A DNA stretch of 64,000 bases from Thalassobacillus devorans (GCF_900176565.1 NZ_FXEH01000004.1:124001-188000), one strand, 5' to 3'; shown: positions 16,169-25,152, counted from the stretch's first letter. A program made the numbers and translations. The notes: a model not told the origin generated them from the sequence alone.

Positions 16169-16720
16169 TTAATCTTGTTGATCTTTCGGTAAGAACTCGA
16201 ATATCTCACCGCTTCTTATACTTTCCACTAAGTCTTCCAGCCAGTGATAATAGGTTTTAGATTCTTCTAGTTGATCATAGTATCCCTTTGCTTGGGCAAC
16301 AATTTCTGGTGTGCTGCTGGAATCTTTTATAACATCGATGAAATCTTCCTGCGCTTCTTCAATTGCATCCAAATTCATTTTCGCTTCCCGTTCCCACATC
16401 TGGCAATAAAACGCCATAAACGAACGGAAGAAATTTTTCTCCGCTGCATACGTATGTTTTCTGGAACCCCGTGTAAATGTTTTTTTCACCATTTTGATTT
16501 CCTGGAGCCTGCGGACACTGGTACTCATGCTTGGTTTACTCATTCCCAGTTCCTCACGCATTTCATCAAGTGTCATCTGATCTTCAAAGTACATCGTCGC
16601 ATATAAATTGGCAGCGGCTGGTGTTACCCCGTATAAATCCATTGTCTCCGCAATGGCGCCAATAACTTTATCTTTGGCTTCTTCTATTTTGATTCTCGAT
16701 TTTTCCATGGATTCACTCAT
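16169..16720 (-). CDS. gbsR: GbsR-type choline-responsive repressor
   Basis: 183 residues, matching GbsR (MarR-like superfamily). The winged helix is near residues 40-90 (LDEMREELGMSKPSMSTSVRRLQ), preceded by MDLYGVTPAAANLYATMYF and followed by RGSRKHTYAAEKNFF. In B. subtilis GbsR binds choline and represses choline import and oxidation genes. Here it diverges from gbsA-betA and leads toward an OpuAC-like gene, as expected for that regulon. Start follows AAGGAGCG. Confidence 0.88.
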   Translation of the reverse strand: MSESMEKSRIKIEEAKDKVIGAIAETMDLYGVTPAAANLYATMYFEDQMTLDEMREELGMSKPSMSTSVRRLQEIKMVKKTFTRGSRKHTYAAEKNFFRSFMAFYCQMWEREAKMNLDAIEEAQEDFIDVIKDSSSTPEIVAQAKGYYDQLEESKTYYHWLEDLVESIRSGEIFEFLPKDQQD

Positions 16721-16916
16721 AAGGTCGCTCCTTCAGTTTAAAGTAAACCAAATTAAAAAATAATTAAATATTTTGCACAAACTTTATGTTAACGTCTTCA
16801 GAAGAAATGTCAAATAGGAATTTTAATTTATTTTCGAGCAAATACCCGCTACATTACTCATCATAACCATTCCGGTCCCTGTTAATTCTTTTCAGGGTTT
16901 TTGTTTGAAAGTATTT

Positions 16917-16945
16917 TTGACAACCGTAAAAAGGCATGTTAGTGT
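16917..16945 (+). promoter_or_regulatory. Probable sigma-A promoter of gbsA-betA
   Basis: TTGACA (16917-16922), 17-base spacer, TAGTGT (16940-16945). The -35 is perfect, the -10 weak, as for a regulated gene. Upstream, CCCTG/CAGGG followed by TTTTT (16877-16903) forms a weak terminator-like hairpin. Confidence 0.5.
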
Positions 16946-17004
16946 TTTAAACGTTAAATAAATTTTTAATAAACTTAATTACTTCGAAAATGGAGTTGAT
17001 AGAT

Positions 17005-18477
17005 TTGGATATAAAACTAAAACAATACATTAATGGTAAATGGGTTAATGCGAACTCGGAGAATACGCGTCATATTATCAATCCATTTAACCAGGAAATC
17101 ATTGCTGTTGTTCCGGAAGGCGATGAATCCGATACGAAAGCAGCCATCGCTGCAGCAAGAGAAGCATTTGATAACGGAGAATGGGCTTCTACCCCAGCGA
17201 CTGAGCGGGGAACTGTCGTAATGAAAATTGCGGAATTGATTGAAAGAGATAAAGAGGAACTGGCTCATTTAGAATCCTTGGATACTGGAAAAACAATGGA
17301 AGAAAGTCGCGGAGATATGGACGATATCGCTGGAGTGTTCCGTTATTATGGAGAACTTGCAGATAAAAATGGCGGGGAACTGATCGATTCTCCAGTGCCC
17401 GACTCTATCAGTAAAGTGGTTCATGAACCGGTTGGTGTTTGCGGGCAAATTACACCTTGGAATTATCCATTACTTCAAGCGTCCTGGAAACTGGCTCCAG
17501 CGCTTGCGACAGGAAATACGTTAATCATGAAGCCAAGTGAAATCACACCACTTACTACGATAAAAGTATTTGAACTGATGGAAGAGGCGGGAGTGCCTGC
17601 GGGTGTTGCGAACCTTGTTCTTGGTGCAGGTGATACCGTCGGTGCAGAGCTATCCAGTAACACGGATGTAGACCTTATTTCTTTTACAGGCGGGATTGTT
17701 ACCGGGAAAAAGATCATGCAAGCGGCAAGCGTGAATGTGAAGAAGCTCGCACTTGAGCTTGGCGGGAAAAACCCGAATATCATCTTTGCTGATGCTGATT
17801 TTGAGACAGCAGTCGACCAGGCATTAAATGGCGTATTCTTTCACGCCGGACAAATCTGCTCTGCTGGTACAAGATTGATTGTAGAAGAAAGTATGCACGA
17901 TGATTTCGTTAATGCGCTTGTGGAACGGGTGAAAAATTTCAAGCTGGGAAGCGGATTTGACGAAGATACACAGATGGGACCGCTTATTTCAGCGGAACAT
18001 CTTGCGAAGGTAGAAAAGTATGTGGAAGCAGGTGTTAAAGAAGGGGCTACATTAGCAGTTGGCGGTAAGCGCCCGGAAGATCCGGAATTACAAAAAGGAT
18101 TTTTCTACTTGCCTACGATTTTCACCGACTGCACGACAGACATGAGCATTGTCCAAGAGGAAGCTTTTGGTCCAGTTATTACGGTTGAGAAATTTAAAAA
18201 AGAAGAAGAAGCCGTAAAGCTTGCCAATGACTCGATCTACGGACTTGCAGGAGGCGTTTGGACAAACGATATTGCAAAAGCGGAACGATGTGCCGCGAAG
18301 ATGCGTATGGGTACGGTCTGGATTAATGAATTCAATCTTTATTTCCCACACGCACCATGGGGCGGATATAAGCAGTCTGGTATTGGTCGCGAACTAGGCA
18401 GACTGGGCATAGAGGAATATACAGAAACCAAGCATATCTTCCAAAACCTGAAACCTGAAGCTATGAACTGGTTCTAA
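17005..18477 (+). CDS. gbsA: Glycine betaine aldehyde dehydrogenase
   Basis: 490 residues, same length as B. subtilis GbsA and alike throughout (IINPFNQE, ESLDTGKTMEES, VCGQITPWNYPLLQASWK, GRELGRLGIEEYTE). Catalytic Glu in ELGGKNPN and Cys-285 in GQICSAGTR. It oxidises betaine aldehyde to glycine betaine with NAD. I use TTG 17005, 9 bases after GGAG, rather than ATG 16990, which has no ribosome site. Cytoplasmic; partner of the choline dehydrogenase 100 bases downstream and repressed presumably by GbsR. Confidence 0.92.
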   Translation: MDIKLKQYINGKWVNANSENTRHIINPFNQEIIAVVPEGDESDTKAAIAAAREAFDNGEWASTPATERGTVVMKIAELIERDKEELAHLESLDTGKTMEESRGDMDDIAGVFRYYGELADKNGGELIDSPVPDSISKVVHEPVGVCGQITPWNYPLLQASWKLAPALATGNTLIMKPSEITPLTTIKVFELMEEAGVPAGVANLVLGAGDTVGAELSSNTDVDLISFTGGIVTGKKIMQAASVNVKKLALELGGKNPNIIFADADFETAVDQALNGVFFHAGQICSAGTRLIVEESMHDDFVNALVERVKNFKLGSGFDEDTQMGPLISAEHLAKVEKYVEAGVKEGATLAVGGKRPEDPELQKGFFYLPTIFTDCTTDMSIVQEEAFGPVITVEKFKKEEEAVKLANDSIYGLAGGVWTNDIAKAERCAAKMRMGTVWINEFNLYFPHAPWGGYKQSGIGRELGRLGIEEYTETKHIFQNLKPEAMNWF

Positions 18478-18578
18478 GCTGACAATCTATTATGAAAATC
18501 AAGTAATAAATTAAATAAATGAAAAAGGGTTTCTAATGAAGCCCTTGTTTCAAGTTCGACATCAAGGAGGAACAGAAA

Positions 18579-20261
18579 ATGACTGAATCATATGATATTG
18601 TAATCGTTGGTGGCGGGAGTGCGGGTTCTGTACTCGGCAACCGTTTAAGCGAAGATGGGAAAAAGAGTGTACTTGTTTTAGAGGCGGGACGCAGTGATTA
18701 TTCCTGGGATTTATTGATCCAAATGCCGGCAGCTTTGCCGTTTCCATCCGGCAAAAGCCTCTACGACTGGAAATACGAATCAGACCCGGAGCCATATATG
18801 AATGGCCGGCGTATTAAGCATGCCAGAGGGAAGGTGCTTGGCGGCTCCAGTTCCATCAATGGCATGATTTATCAGCGCGGAAATCCTAAAGACTATGAAC
18901 GCTGGGGAGCCGATCCCGGGATGGAATCGTGGAATTTTGCGCACTGCCTACCATATTTCAAGCGTTTGGAAAATGCTTTAGAATCACCGGATGATGATCT
19001 TCGCGGTCATGATGGTCCTATCAAATTGGAGCGCGGACCTGCTAAAAATCCTTTATTCCAGGCTTTCTTTAACTCGGCTGTAGAAGCTGGTTATTCCAGA
19101 ACTCCTGATGTGAACGGATTTCGCCAGGAGGGGTTCGGACCGTTTGATAAGCACGTATACAAAGGCCAGCGGTTGTCTGCTTCCCGTGCTTATCTCCATC
19201 CGATCATGGACCGGGAGAACCTGACAGTGAAGACCCGTGCCTTCGTTACGAGTATCGACTTTGATGGTACGAAAGCTAAAGGATTGACGTATAAGCGAAA
19301 TGGGAAGATCCATCAAGTGGAGGCCGGTGAAGTCATCCTCTCAGGTGGTGCCATCAACACGCCACAGCTCCTTCAGTTATCAGGAGTGGGAGACGCCGAA
19401 CACCTTCGCTCACTTGGTATTAAACCGGTCGTCGATCTTCCGGGGGTAGGGGAAAATCTTCAGGATCACCTGGAAGTTTATGTCCAGCATGCTTGTCCAC
19501 TTCCTGTTTCCGAGCAGCCGAACTTAAATAAAGCACGCATGCCTTGGATTGGTTTGCAGTGGATGCTTGGACGTACGGGACCGGCAGCGACCAACCATTT
19601 CGAAGGCGGAGGTTTCGTCCGATCGAACGATGAGGTTGACTATCCGAACTTGATGTTCCACTTCCTACCGGTAGCGGTGCGGTACGATGGGCAGAAAGCG
19701 CCAACGGATCATGGATTCCAAGTGCACATCGGACCAATGTACTCCGATGCTCGCGGTTCATTAAAAATACGTTCAAAAGATCCAAAAGAGCACCCAAGCA
19801 TGGTCTACAACTATCTTTCTACAGAACAGGACAAACGCGAATGGGTGGAAGCGATCAAAATTACTCGTGAAATCATGTCTCAGCCAGCCATGAAGCCTTA
19901 TAATGCCGGAGAAATCTCTCCTGGTCCTACTGTTCAGACGGAAGAGGAAATCCTGGATTGGGTGAGAGAAGATGCGGAGACAGCTCTTCATCCATCTTGT
20001 ACGGCAAAAATGGGACCGGAATCAGATCCGATGGCTGTCGTAGACCCGAATACCATGAAGGTTCACGGTCTCGATAATGTACGAGTGGTCGACGCATCCG
20101 CTATGCCTTACGTTACAAATGGTAATATTCATGCGCCTGTACTGATGCTGGCGGAAAAGGCTGCGGACCTTATCCTTGGACGCAAGCCGCTGGATCCAAT
20201 CGATGCTGACTACTATCGTCATGGCGAACATCCAGCTGATGCAGGTACTGTATCCGAATAA
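18579..20261 (+). CDS. betA: Choline dehydrogenase, GMC flavoprotein
   Basis: 560 residues. FAD-binding [17 protein letters not shown] at the N-terminus, GMC signatures [14 protein letters not shown] (about 85-100) and [17 protein letters not shown] (about 250), and the C-terminal [17 protein letters not shown]. It oxidises choline to betaine aldehyde (and can go on to betaine), passing electrons to an acceptor other than NAD. B. subtilis uses an iron alcohol dehydrogenase (GbsB) here; the GMC enzyme is the arrangement of staphylococci and many halophilic bacilli. The ATG follows AAGGAGG. A weak hairpin lies in the gap after gbsA. Confidence 0.9.
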   Translation: MTESYDIVIVGGGSAGSVLGNRLSEDGKKSVLVLEAGRSDYSWDLLIQMPAALPFPSGKSLYDWKYESDPEPYMNGRRIKHARGKVLGGSSSINGMIYQRGNPKDYERWGADPGMESWNFAHCLPYFKRLENALESPDDDLRGHDGPIKLERGPAKNPLFQAFFNSAVEAGYSRTPDVNGFRQEGFGPFDKHVYKGQRLSASRAYLHPIMDRENLTVKTRAFVTSIDFDGTKAKGLTYKRNGKIHQVEAGEVILSGGAINTPQLLQLSGVGDAEHLRSLGIKPVVDLPGVGENLQDHLEVYVQHACPLPVSEQPNLNKARMPWIGLQWMLGRTGPAATNHFEGGGFVRSNDEVDYPNLMFHFLPVAVRYDGQKAPTDHGFQVHIGPMYSDARGSLKIRSKDPKEHPSMVYNYLSTEQDKREWVEAIKITREIMSQPAMKPYNAGEISPGPTVQTEEEILDWVREDAETALHPSCTAKMGPESDPMAVVDPNTMKVHGLDNVRVVDASAMPYVTNGNIHAPVLMLAEKAADLILGRKPLDPIDADYYRHGEHPADAGTVSE

Positions 20262-20312
20262 CGCCCTCTGATTATAAGACTTTCGCTCATGTAATAGAAA
20301 TGTAAATAAGAT

Positions 20313-20353
20313 AGGCCTGTCCCTGTTAAACAACCGTAGGGGCAGGCCTTTTA
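20313..20353 (+). terminator. Terminator of gbsA-betA
   Basis: AGGCCTGTCCC pairs with GGGGCAGGCCT and is followed by TTTT. The stem sequence is close to that of the terminator at 815-868. Confidence 0.8.
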
Positions 20354-20477
20354 TAATTTAAAATATAAGATGAAAAAGGACTTCTATAAAATAAGGAAGT
20401 TCTTACCGTATGTTTTACTGCTAACTGTGGCTAGTATATAATGGATTGTCAAGGATGAAGAAAGATGGGAAGTGCCT

Positions 20478-21947
20478 ATGAATAAACGAAAAAATAAAGG
20501 ATATAGAGATTCAGGAAAAAAACGCCTGGACAAAAAGAATAAGAAACAGAACTTCTCTCGGGGAAGTCAAAAGGGTGGCAAACCTAAAGGAAAGCGGAAA
20601 ACGGTAACCGCGAAGGTGACCTGTTCCGGTCTTACCAATGATGCCAAAGGCATTGTCCAGTGGGAAGGTAAACAGTTGGAGGTAGCGAACCTGTTGCCTG
20701 GGGAAACGGCTGAGGTTACCGTGTCTCAAAGAGGAGGCTTTGTCAACGCCGAGCTGAAGCAGGTGATTACCCCCTCTAAAGATCGGGTAACTCCGCCGTG
20801 CGAGTATTACTATGAGTGCGGGGGATGTCAGATTCAGCATATGAATGAAGAGAAGCAAATGCGTTTCAAGCAGGAAACGGTAGATGAACTCATGAAGCCG
20901 TTCGTTAAGCCGGAAGCGATTATGACCATGGACCACCCGTATGATTACCGGAACAAGAGCCATACGACATTCGGTCTGAATCAGCATCGTCAGGTAATTG
21001 GCGGACTATACGCCCAGCACACGCATCAGATCATACCAATGGAACGGTGCCTCATTCATGACCCGAAAGCGGACGAAATTGTGCAGACGATCAGAGATAT
21101 CCTTCAAAACTCAAAAATGCAGCCTTACAACGAAGATACTGGGCAAGGGTTCCTGCGACACGTATTGGTTAAAGTCGGCAAAGTCAGCGGTGAAATTATG
21201 GTGGTGCTGGTAGTCGCGTCACCGGTGTTCAAGGGTAAGAACAATTTTGTAAAAGCCCTGCGAAAGGCTCATCCGGAAATTACGACCCTTCTTATGAATG
21301 TCAATAACCGGGACACCAGTATGGTTCTGGGCGATCAGGAAAAAGTATTGTTCGGCAAGGGAACGATTACGGACACCCTCTGTGGACTGGAGTTTGAAAT
21401 CTCAGCGAAATCCTTCTATCAGATCAACCCTGTGCAGACAGAAAAGTTATATGGGAAGGCGATTGAAATGGCGGAGCTGTCGGGCAAGGAAACCGTAGTG
21501 GATGCGTATTGCGGGATTGGTACCATCAGTCTGATTGCCAGCCAAAAAGCAGGGAAGGTTATTGGGGTGGAGTTGAATAAAGATGCCGTCCGTGATGCTA
21601 TCCGCAATTCCAAACGCAACGGCATAAAAAATGCCAGGTTCTATCAGGGAGATGCCGGAGAGTTCATGGTACAGATGGCAGCACGTGGGGAGAAAGCTGA
21701 TGTAGTAATTATGGATCCGCCTCGAAGCGGGAGTGACGAAGCATTCTTGTCCAGCGTAGTGAAGCTGAATCCAAAACGGGTAATCTACGTATCGTGCAAC
21801 CCTGAGACACAGGCACGGGATATGAAGTACCTGACGAAGAATGGATATAAAGTAGAAGGTATTCAGCCGGTGGACATGTTCCCTCAGACCCATCACGTAG
21901 AAGCTGTCGCAAAACTAGTGTTAAAAGAAGAAGCAGGTAACCGGTAA
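20478..21947 (+). CDS. rlmCD: 23S rRNA (uracil-C5)-methyltransferase RlmCD
   Basis: 489 residues. A basic N-terminal tail is followed by a TRAM domain (about 45-105), a [4Fe-4S]-type Cys cluster (CEYYYECGGCQIQH), the central domain, and a SAM-binding methyltransferase domain (VDAYCGIGTISLIAS; MDPPRSGSDEAF) with catalytic Cys in YVSCNPETQARD. It methylates U747 and U1939-equivalent positions in Gram-positives. ATG 20478 is used; a GTG six bases earlier is possible. Single gene with its own terminator. Confidence 0.88.
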   Translation: MNKRKNKGYRDSGKKRLDKKNKKQNFSRGSQKGGKPKGKRKTVTAKVTCSGLTNDAKGIVQWEGKQLEVANLLPGETAEVTVSQRGGFVNAELKQVITPSKDRVTPPCEYYYECGGCQIQHMNEEKQMRFKQETVDELMKPFVKPEAIMTMDHPYDYRNKSHTTFGLNQHRQVIGGLYAQHTHQIIPMERCLIHDPKADEIVQTIRDILQNSKMQPYNEDTGQGFLRHVLVKVGKVSGEIMVVLVVASPVFKGKNNFVKALRKAHPEITTLLMNVNNRDTSMVLGDQEKVLFGKGTITDTLCGLEFEISAKSFYQINPVQTEKLYGKAIEMAELSGKETVVDAYCGIGTISLIASQKAGKVIGVELNKDAVRDAIRNSKRNGIKNARFYQGDAGEFMVQMAARGEKADVVIMDPPRSGSDEAFLSSVVKLNPKRVIYVSCNPETQARDMKYLTKNGYKVEGIQPVDMFPQTHHVEAVAKLVLKEEAGNR

Positions 21948-21966
21948 AGGGTTCCTGCTTTTTTAC
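21931..21966 (+). terminator. Terminator after rlmCD
   Basis: AAGCAGGTAACC pairs with GGTTCCTGCTT and is followed by TTTTTT; the stem overlaps the stop codon. Confidence 0.8.
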
Positions 21967-22003
21967 TTTAAAAATTTTGGCGATAAGCCAAGTTTTTCTA
22001 CTA

Positions 22004-22168
22004 TTACTTTTTCCCTTCAAGCTCTTCGCGATCAGCGATTCTTGCTCGTTCCTGGGCTCTTGCAGCATCTACATCTGTAAATGTCTCCTTACTTTCTCTT
22101 TCAGGCAGGCTTTCTGTAGGTGTCTGATTGTTAGTTAATGCACCATCTCTTAATGATTTTCGTTTCAT
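22004..22168 (-). CDS. Small hydrophilic protein, 54 residues
   Basis: An open frame with ATG after a strong AAGGAGGGTAT site. The product starts MKRKSLRDGALT and ends DVDAARAQERARIADREE plus a short Lys tail; it is highly charged with no membrane segment. The C-terminal part faintly resembles small Bacillus proteins such as YfhD, but I cannot claim membership. Convergent with rlmCD. The 260 bases upstream (22169-22428) hold only leader sequence for both flanking genes. Confidence 0.6.
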   Translation of the reverse strand: MKRKSLRDGALTNNQTPTESLPERESKETFTDVDAARAQERARIADREELEGKK

Positions 22169-22428
22169 TTGATACCCTCCTTCTTTCCGTTATCTTTTGT
22201 TATAAATTGAAATAAAATCCTTAGTAAAAATATCCTTCATTGGTGCCTGAGATCTTTTAAAGTATAATGGGAATCGACTGAATGAACGCAGACATATATG
22301 AATGAGGAATGGGAACAAATAAAACGCGGAGCCGGGAGCGGAAAAATCATTTAAAATCTGACGGTCTCTTGGCAGCCCTTATGATGAAGGTATGCTGTTA
22401 ATTATGTAATTTTATTGGAGGTTTCTAA

Positions 22429-22947
22429 ATGGATAACAATGATATATTAATTCGATTGAGGTATGCGTTAGATATAAAAGATCAGGATATGGTAGAAATA
22501 TTTAAACTTGGGGGAGAGGACTTTACAAAAGAAGAAGTATCAAAGATACTCACCAAGTCAGACGACAGTTACGAGGAGGACGTTGAGAACGCCTCGGAGA
22601 ATGATGATCATATAAAATGCACAAATAGTATGTTGGAGTCATTTTTAAATGGCTTGATTACGTTCAAAAGAGGACCACAAGAACCAAAACCTGGACAGCC
22701 TAATAAATCAGACAGGTCCATTAAAAATCATTCAAGTGTAAATAACGTGATGCTGAAAAAAGTGAAAATAGCACTAAAATTAACGAGTGAGGATATCATA
22801 GATATTTTAGATGAAGCGGGAGTCACGATAACAAAAGGGGAATTAAGTGCGTTATTAAGAAAAGAAGGACACAAAAATTATAAAGAGTGCGGAGATAAGT
22901 ACGCACGGAATTTCTTAAAAGGGTTAACGATTAAATATAGAGGATAG
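22429..22947 (+). CDS. DUF1456 family protein (YehS-like)
   Basis: 172 residues consisting of two copies of the same motif: NDILIRLRYALDIKDQDMVEIF (about 4-25) and NNVMLKKVKIALKLTSEDII (about 104-124), each followed by a Lys/Glu helix and a conserved SFLNGL or NFLKGL end. This is the DUF1456 layout; no function is established. The linker (about 45-100) is acidic then basic. The ATG follows TTGGAGG. Confidence 0.8.
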   Translation: MDNNDILIRLRYALDIKDQDMVEIFKLGGEDFTKEEVSKILTKSDDSYEEDVENASENDDHIKCTNSMLESFLNGLITFKRGPQEPKPGQPNKSDRSIKNHSSVNNVMLKKVKIALKLTSEDIIDILDEAGVTITKGELSALLRKEGHKNYKECGDKYARNFLKGLTIKYRG

Positions 22948-23039
22948 AAGTCTTGGTGAACTCACTTTTCACCCTGATATAACTACTTTTTGGATTCGAA
23001 ATCTTAGGTGGCCCCCTTAAGCGTCGAAGGCCAGTGGTG

Positions 23040-23152
23040 TCTAATAAGCGAAAATATCTTCTAGCAAACAGCAGTCACTGTCTAGTTAATTTCTGAACTT
23101 GTCTAGTAAAGCTCTGTGGGTTTCTAGTAAACCCTTTCTCCTGTCTGGAAAA
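23040..23152. repeat. Degenerate array, six units of TCTAGTAAA every 20-21 bp
   Basis: TCTA(A/G)-type 9-mers begin at 23040, 23060, 23081, 23102, 23123 and 23144 (TCTAATAA, TCTAGCAAA, TCTAGTTAA, TCTAGTAAA, TCTAGTAAA, TCTGGAAAA). Spacing is 20, 21, 21, 21, 21; sequence between them is not conserved. The array fills most of the gap after the DUF1456 gene and runs into a terminator. Function unknown. Confidence 0.65.
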
Positions 23153-23183
23153 ATCCCTCTTTTTTAAGCAAAGAGGGATTTTT
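23149..23183. terminator. Bidirectional terminator
   Basis: AAAAATCCCTCTTT pairs with AAAGAGGGATTTTT around a 7-base loop, between convergent genes. Confidence 0.85.
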
Positions 23184-23185
23184 CG

Positions 23186-23410
23186 TTAATATAGAGGCCC
23201 TTCGTCGGGGCAAAGCGGAAAACCATGGATATCCTGAATCGTATAAAGATCATATTGCATTAAAGCGAATTGGGTATGGTAAAGGTATTGCATAACGAGA
23301 AGCTTTCCTTCAGAAATTCCGCATAAAACACCTGAGGCTCCTGTTCCATCCACGAAAGACACTCCAATCGGCTGACCATATAAATATGGCACTTTCTGCT
23401 GCCATGGCAT
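23186..23410 (-). CDS. Hypothetical protein, 74 residues
   Basis: Starts MPWQQKVPYLYGQPIG with GGGGGGAG eight bases upstream; the frame stays open further but without a ribosome site. Tyr/Leu-rich, mildly hydrophobic, one Cys in GVLCGISEG; compact all-beta small protein by appearance. It diverges from the FG-GAP gene and may be co-expressed with it. I do not recognise the family. Confidence 0.55.
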   Translation of the reverse strand: MPWQQKVPYLYGQPIGVSFVDGTGASGVLCGISEGKLLVMQYLYHTQFALMQYDLYTIQDIHGFPLCPDEGPLY

Positions 23411-23540
23411 AGCTGACACTCCCCCCCAATCTAGTGTATAAACAAAAGCGTACTTCAGTGCCTGTATGATTAACTTGAACGTGTTTCCTGGATACAGCAT
23501 AGGTTATTGCATCAATAAAATTTATGCTGGGGAGTCTGTT

Positions 23541-24266
23541 ATGTACAGATATTATTACAATCCAAACATGAGAGTTACTGGTGTGGTCGCTTCTGCAACT
23601 GGGGACGTAAATGGGGACGGTGTTCCCGATATCGTTTACGTGACTGGTTATAGAGAATCAGACGTTTCTATTATTCAAAATATGGCACTTGGAATCCGGG
23701 ATGGAGCGACAGGGGTTTCTGTCAGTATTCCATTGAAAGAAAATATCGGGTATGATCCCATGCTGTTTCTTGGAGATTTCACCGGAGACGGAATTAATGA
23801 TATTTTGATTAATATTCCTACAGGGGGCAGTGGCGGGACGACAAACAACTATATCTATTCTTTTATTAATAACGAGGCCCGCTTGCTGTTCGACTCTGAT
23901 GCGTTCAACCAGACCTATACCTATGATGTTACTTACAAAGATGACTACAAGGTGGAAGTGTGGAGTAAAAGGAATAATAAAAGATATATCATCGATTTAT
24001 CACAGAGGGATCCGGAGTATTTAAATGAATTGTATGATACCAACGGAAAACTGAAGGAGCCAGTCAGTGGATGGGTAGATCCTATCAGCGGTCTATACCC
24101 AATCGATTTTGAATTCGATAATATCTATGATCTAATCGCTTATCAACAGATTGCAGGAACGTTTCATGCCGATGGGTTAGGTACAATTCAAAATAGATTA
24201 AAATGGAATGGCTATATGTTTGTTTTGGACTATCAGGATTTATCCATCTATGGTTCTCAGGAATAA
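23541..24266 (+). CDS. FG-GAP/VCBS-like repeat protein
   Basis: 241 residues with two Ca-binding-type repeats near the N-terminus, GDVNGDGVPDIVYV and GDFTGDGINDILIN, the signature of integrin-like FG-GAP modules. No signal peptide, so it may be cytoplasmic or released with the spore or mother cell. The start ATG follows GGGGAG; the upstream open part has no ribosome site. Similar proteins occur in many Bacillus; the role is not known to me. The gene is alone, divergent from the 74-residue protein. Confidence 0.7.
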   Translation: MYRYYYNPNMRVTGVVASATGDVNGDGVPDIVYVTGYRESDVSIIQNMALGIRDGATGVSVSIPLKENIGYDPMLFLGDFTGDGINDILINIPTGGSGGTTNNYIYSFINNEARLLFDSDAFNQTYTYDVTYKDDYKVEVWSKRNNKRYIIDLSQRDPEYLNELYDTNGKLKEPVSGWVDPISGLYPIDFEFDNIYDLIAYQQIAGTFHADGLGTIQNRLKWNGYMFVLDYQDLSIYGSQE

Positions 24267-24378
24267 GCTTTAACCCTTGATAAAACGTAAAAAGCCTCAT
24301 CTTAGGCGGCTATGCAAGGGGGCATTTCCCCTACTTAAGCCCTTCGTATAAACAACAACTTTTCTATCATTTTTCGAT
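24267..24378 (+). other. Possible structured non-coding stretch after the FG-GAP gene
   Basis: Several short pairings occur: GCCTCATCTTAGGC, AGGGGGCATTTCCCCT and neighbouring AAGCCC. It may be a 3' UTR fold or small RNA; I match it to no known family. No reading frame with a ribosome site was found. Confidence 0.25.
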
Positions 24379-24411
24379 AAGGCGGGCAGTTATCTAATAA
24401 CCCGCCTTTTT
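24379..24411 (+). terminator. Rho-independent terminator
   Basis: AAGGCGGG pairs with CCCGCC plus TTTTT. It ends the transcript running through the preceding structured stretch. Confidence 0.8.
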
Positions 24412-24461
24412 CGTATGCTATTATAACTATAATCATTCCTATCAAAGGAGGGTACTCTGCC

Positions 24462-25031
24462 ATGTCTATGCTGAGTAAAGCGATCTACATGCGCCTGGAG
24501 GATATTCAGGAGGAGAAGAAGCAGCTCCGGGAAATGTTGAACCAGCTTACCAAAGAGCAGCAGGAACTTATCGCTCGACTTGAACGGTTAGAGGAGAAAA
24601 GGGAAAATGGCGATCCTTCTGCTGTTATAGCGGAGTTAGAGGAGAATGGTAGCGTATGGAAGGATAGCAGCCTGGATTTGCCCGAAGCCAATGGGGGAGA
24701 AAAAGGGGCGCGCCAAAAGAAAGATCCGTTACCAAGCGCAGCGACGAAAAACGAATATATCCTTCCGACGGAACCGGAAGCACTTTCCGAGGATGGAACG
24801 AAACGAATGAGTTATAAGGAACTGACACAAATTTTGATTGATTTTGCGAAAGAACATAACAATCAGGTTGACCATCAAGCATTTGAGCAATACCTGATCG
24901 ACGTCTATGATTTCACTCCTAAGAACTTTTCCCAAATCATTTGGCGGGCAAGAAAAGAGGATTCCCGATTACGCAGCTTAATCAGTGGAAGCCGCAAAAT
25001 TACTGTATTGGATACGAGCATGGCCAAGTAA
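24462..25031 (+). CDS. Rok-like protein: N-terminal coiled coil, C-terminal winged helix
   Basis: 189 residues. The first 50 form a heptad-like coiled coil (RLEDIQEEKKQLREMLNQL). An acidic, low-complexity linker (about 55-110) follows, then a folded domain (about 112-180; MSYKELTQILIDFAKEH, FTPKNFSQIIWRARK) that looks like the winged helix of the nucleoid repressor Rok. Same layout and size as Rok, which silences AT-rich foreign genes, but overall similarity is low, so this is an architectural call. AAAGGAGGG precedes the ATG. Confidence 0.5.
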   Translation: MSMLSKAIYMRLEDIQEEKKQLREMLNQLTKEQQELIARLERLEEKRENGDPSAVIAELEENGSVWKDSSLDLPEANGGEKGARQKKDPLPSAATKNEYILPTEPEALSEDGTKRMSYKELTQILIDFAKEHNNQVDHQAFEQYLIDVYDFTPKNFSQIIWRARKEDSRLRSLISGSRKITVLDTSMAK

Positions 25032-25114
25032 AAAAGCTCTGTGATCACTATGACCAAGAGCCGCTTCGCTAATACGTGAACTTATATTAATATTTTATCT
25101 TTTGCGAGGCTGCA

Positions 25115-25152
25115 AAGGAAGAGGGCTGCTCTTCACCGGCAGTCCTTTTTCT
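25115..25152 (+). terminator. Terminator after the Rok-like gene
   Basis: GGGCTGC (25123-25129) pairs with GCAGTCC (25139-25145) with one G-U pair, followed by TTTTTC. It lies between convergent genes. Confidence 0.6.
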
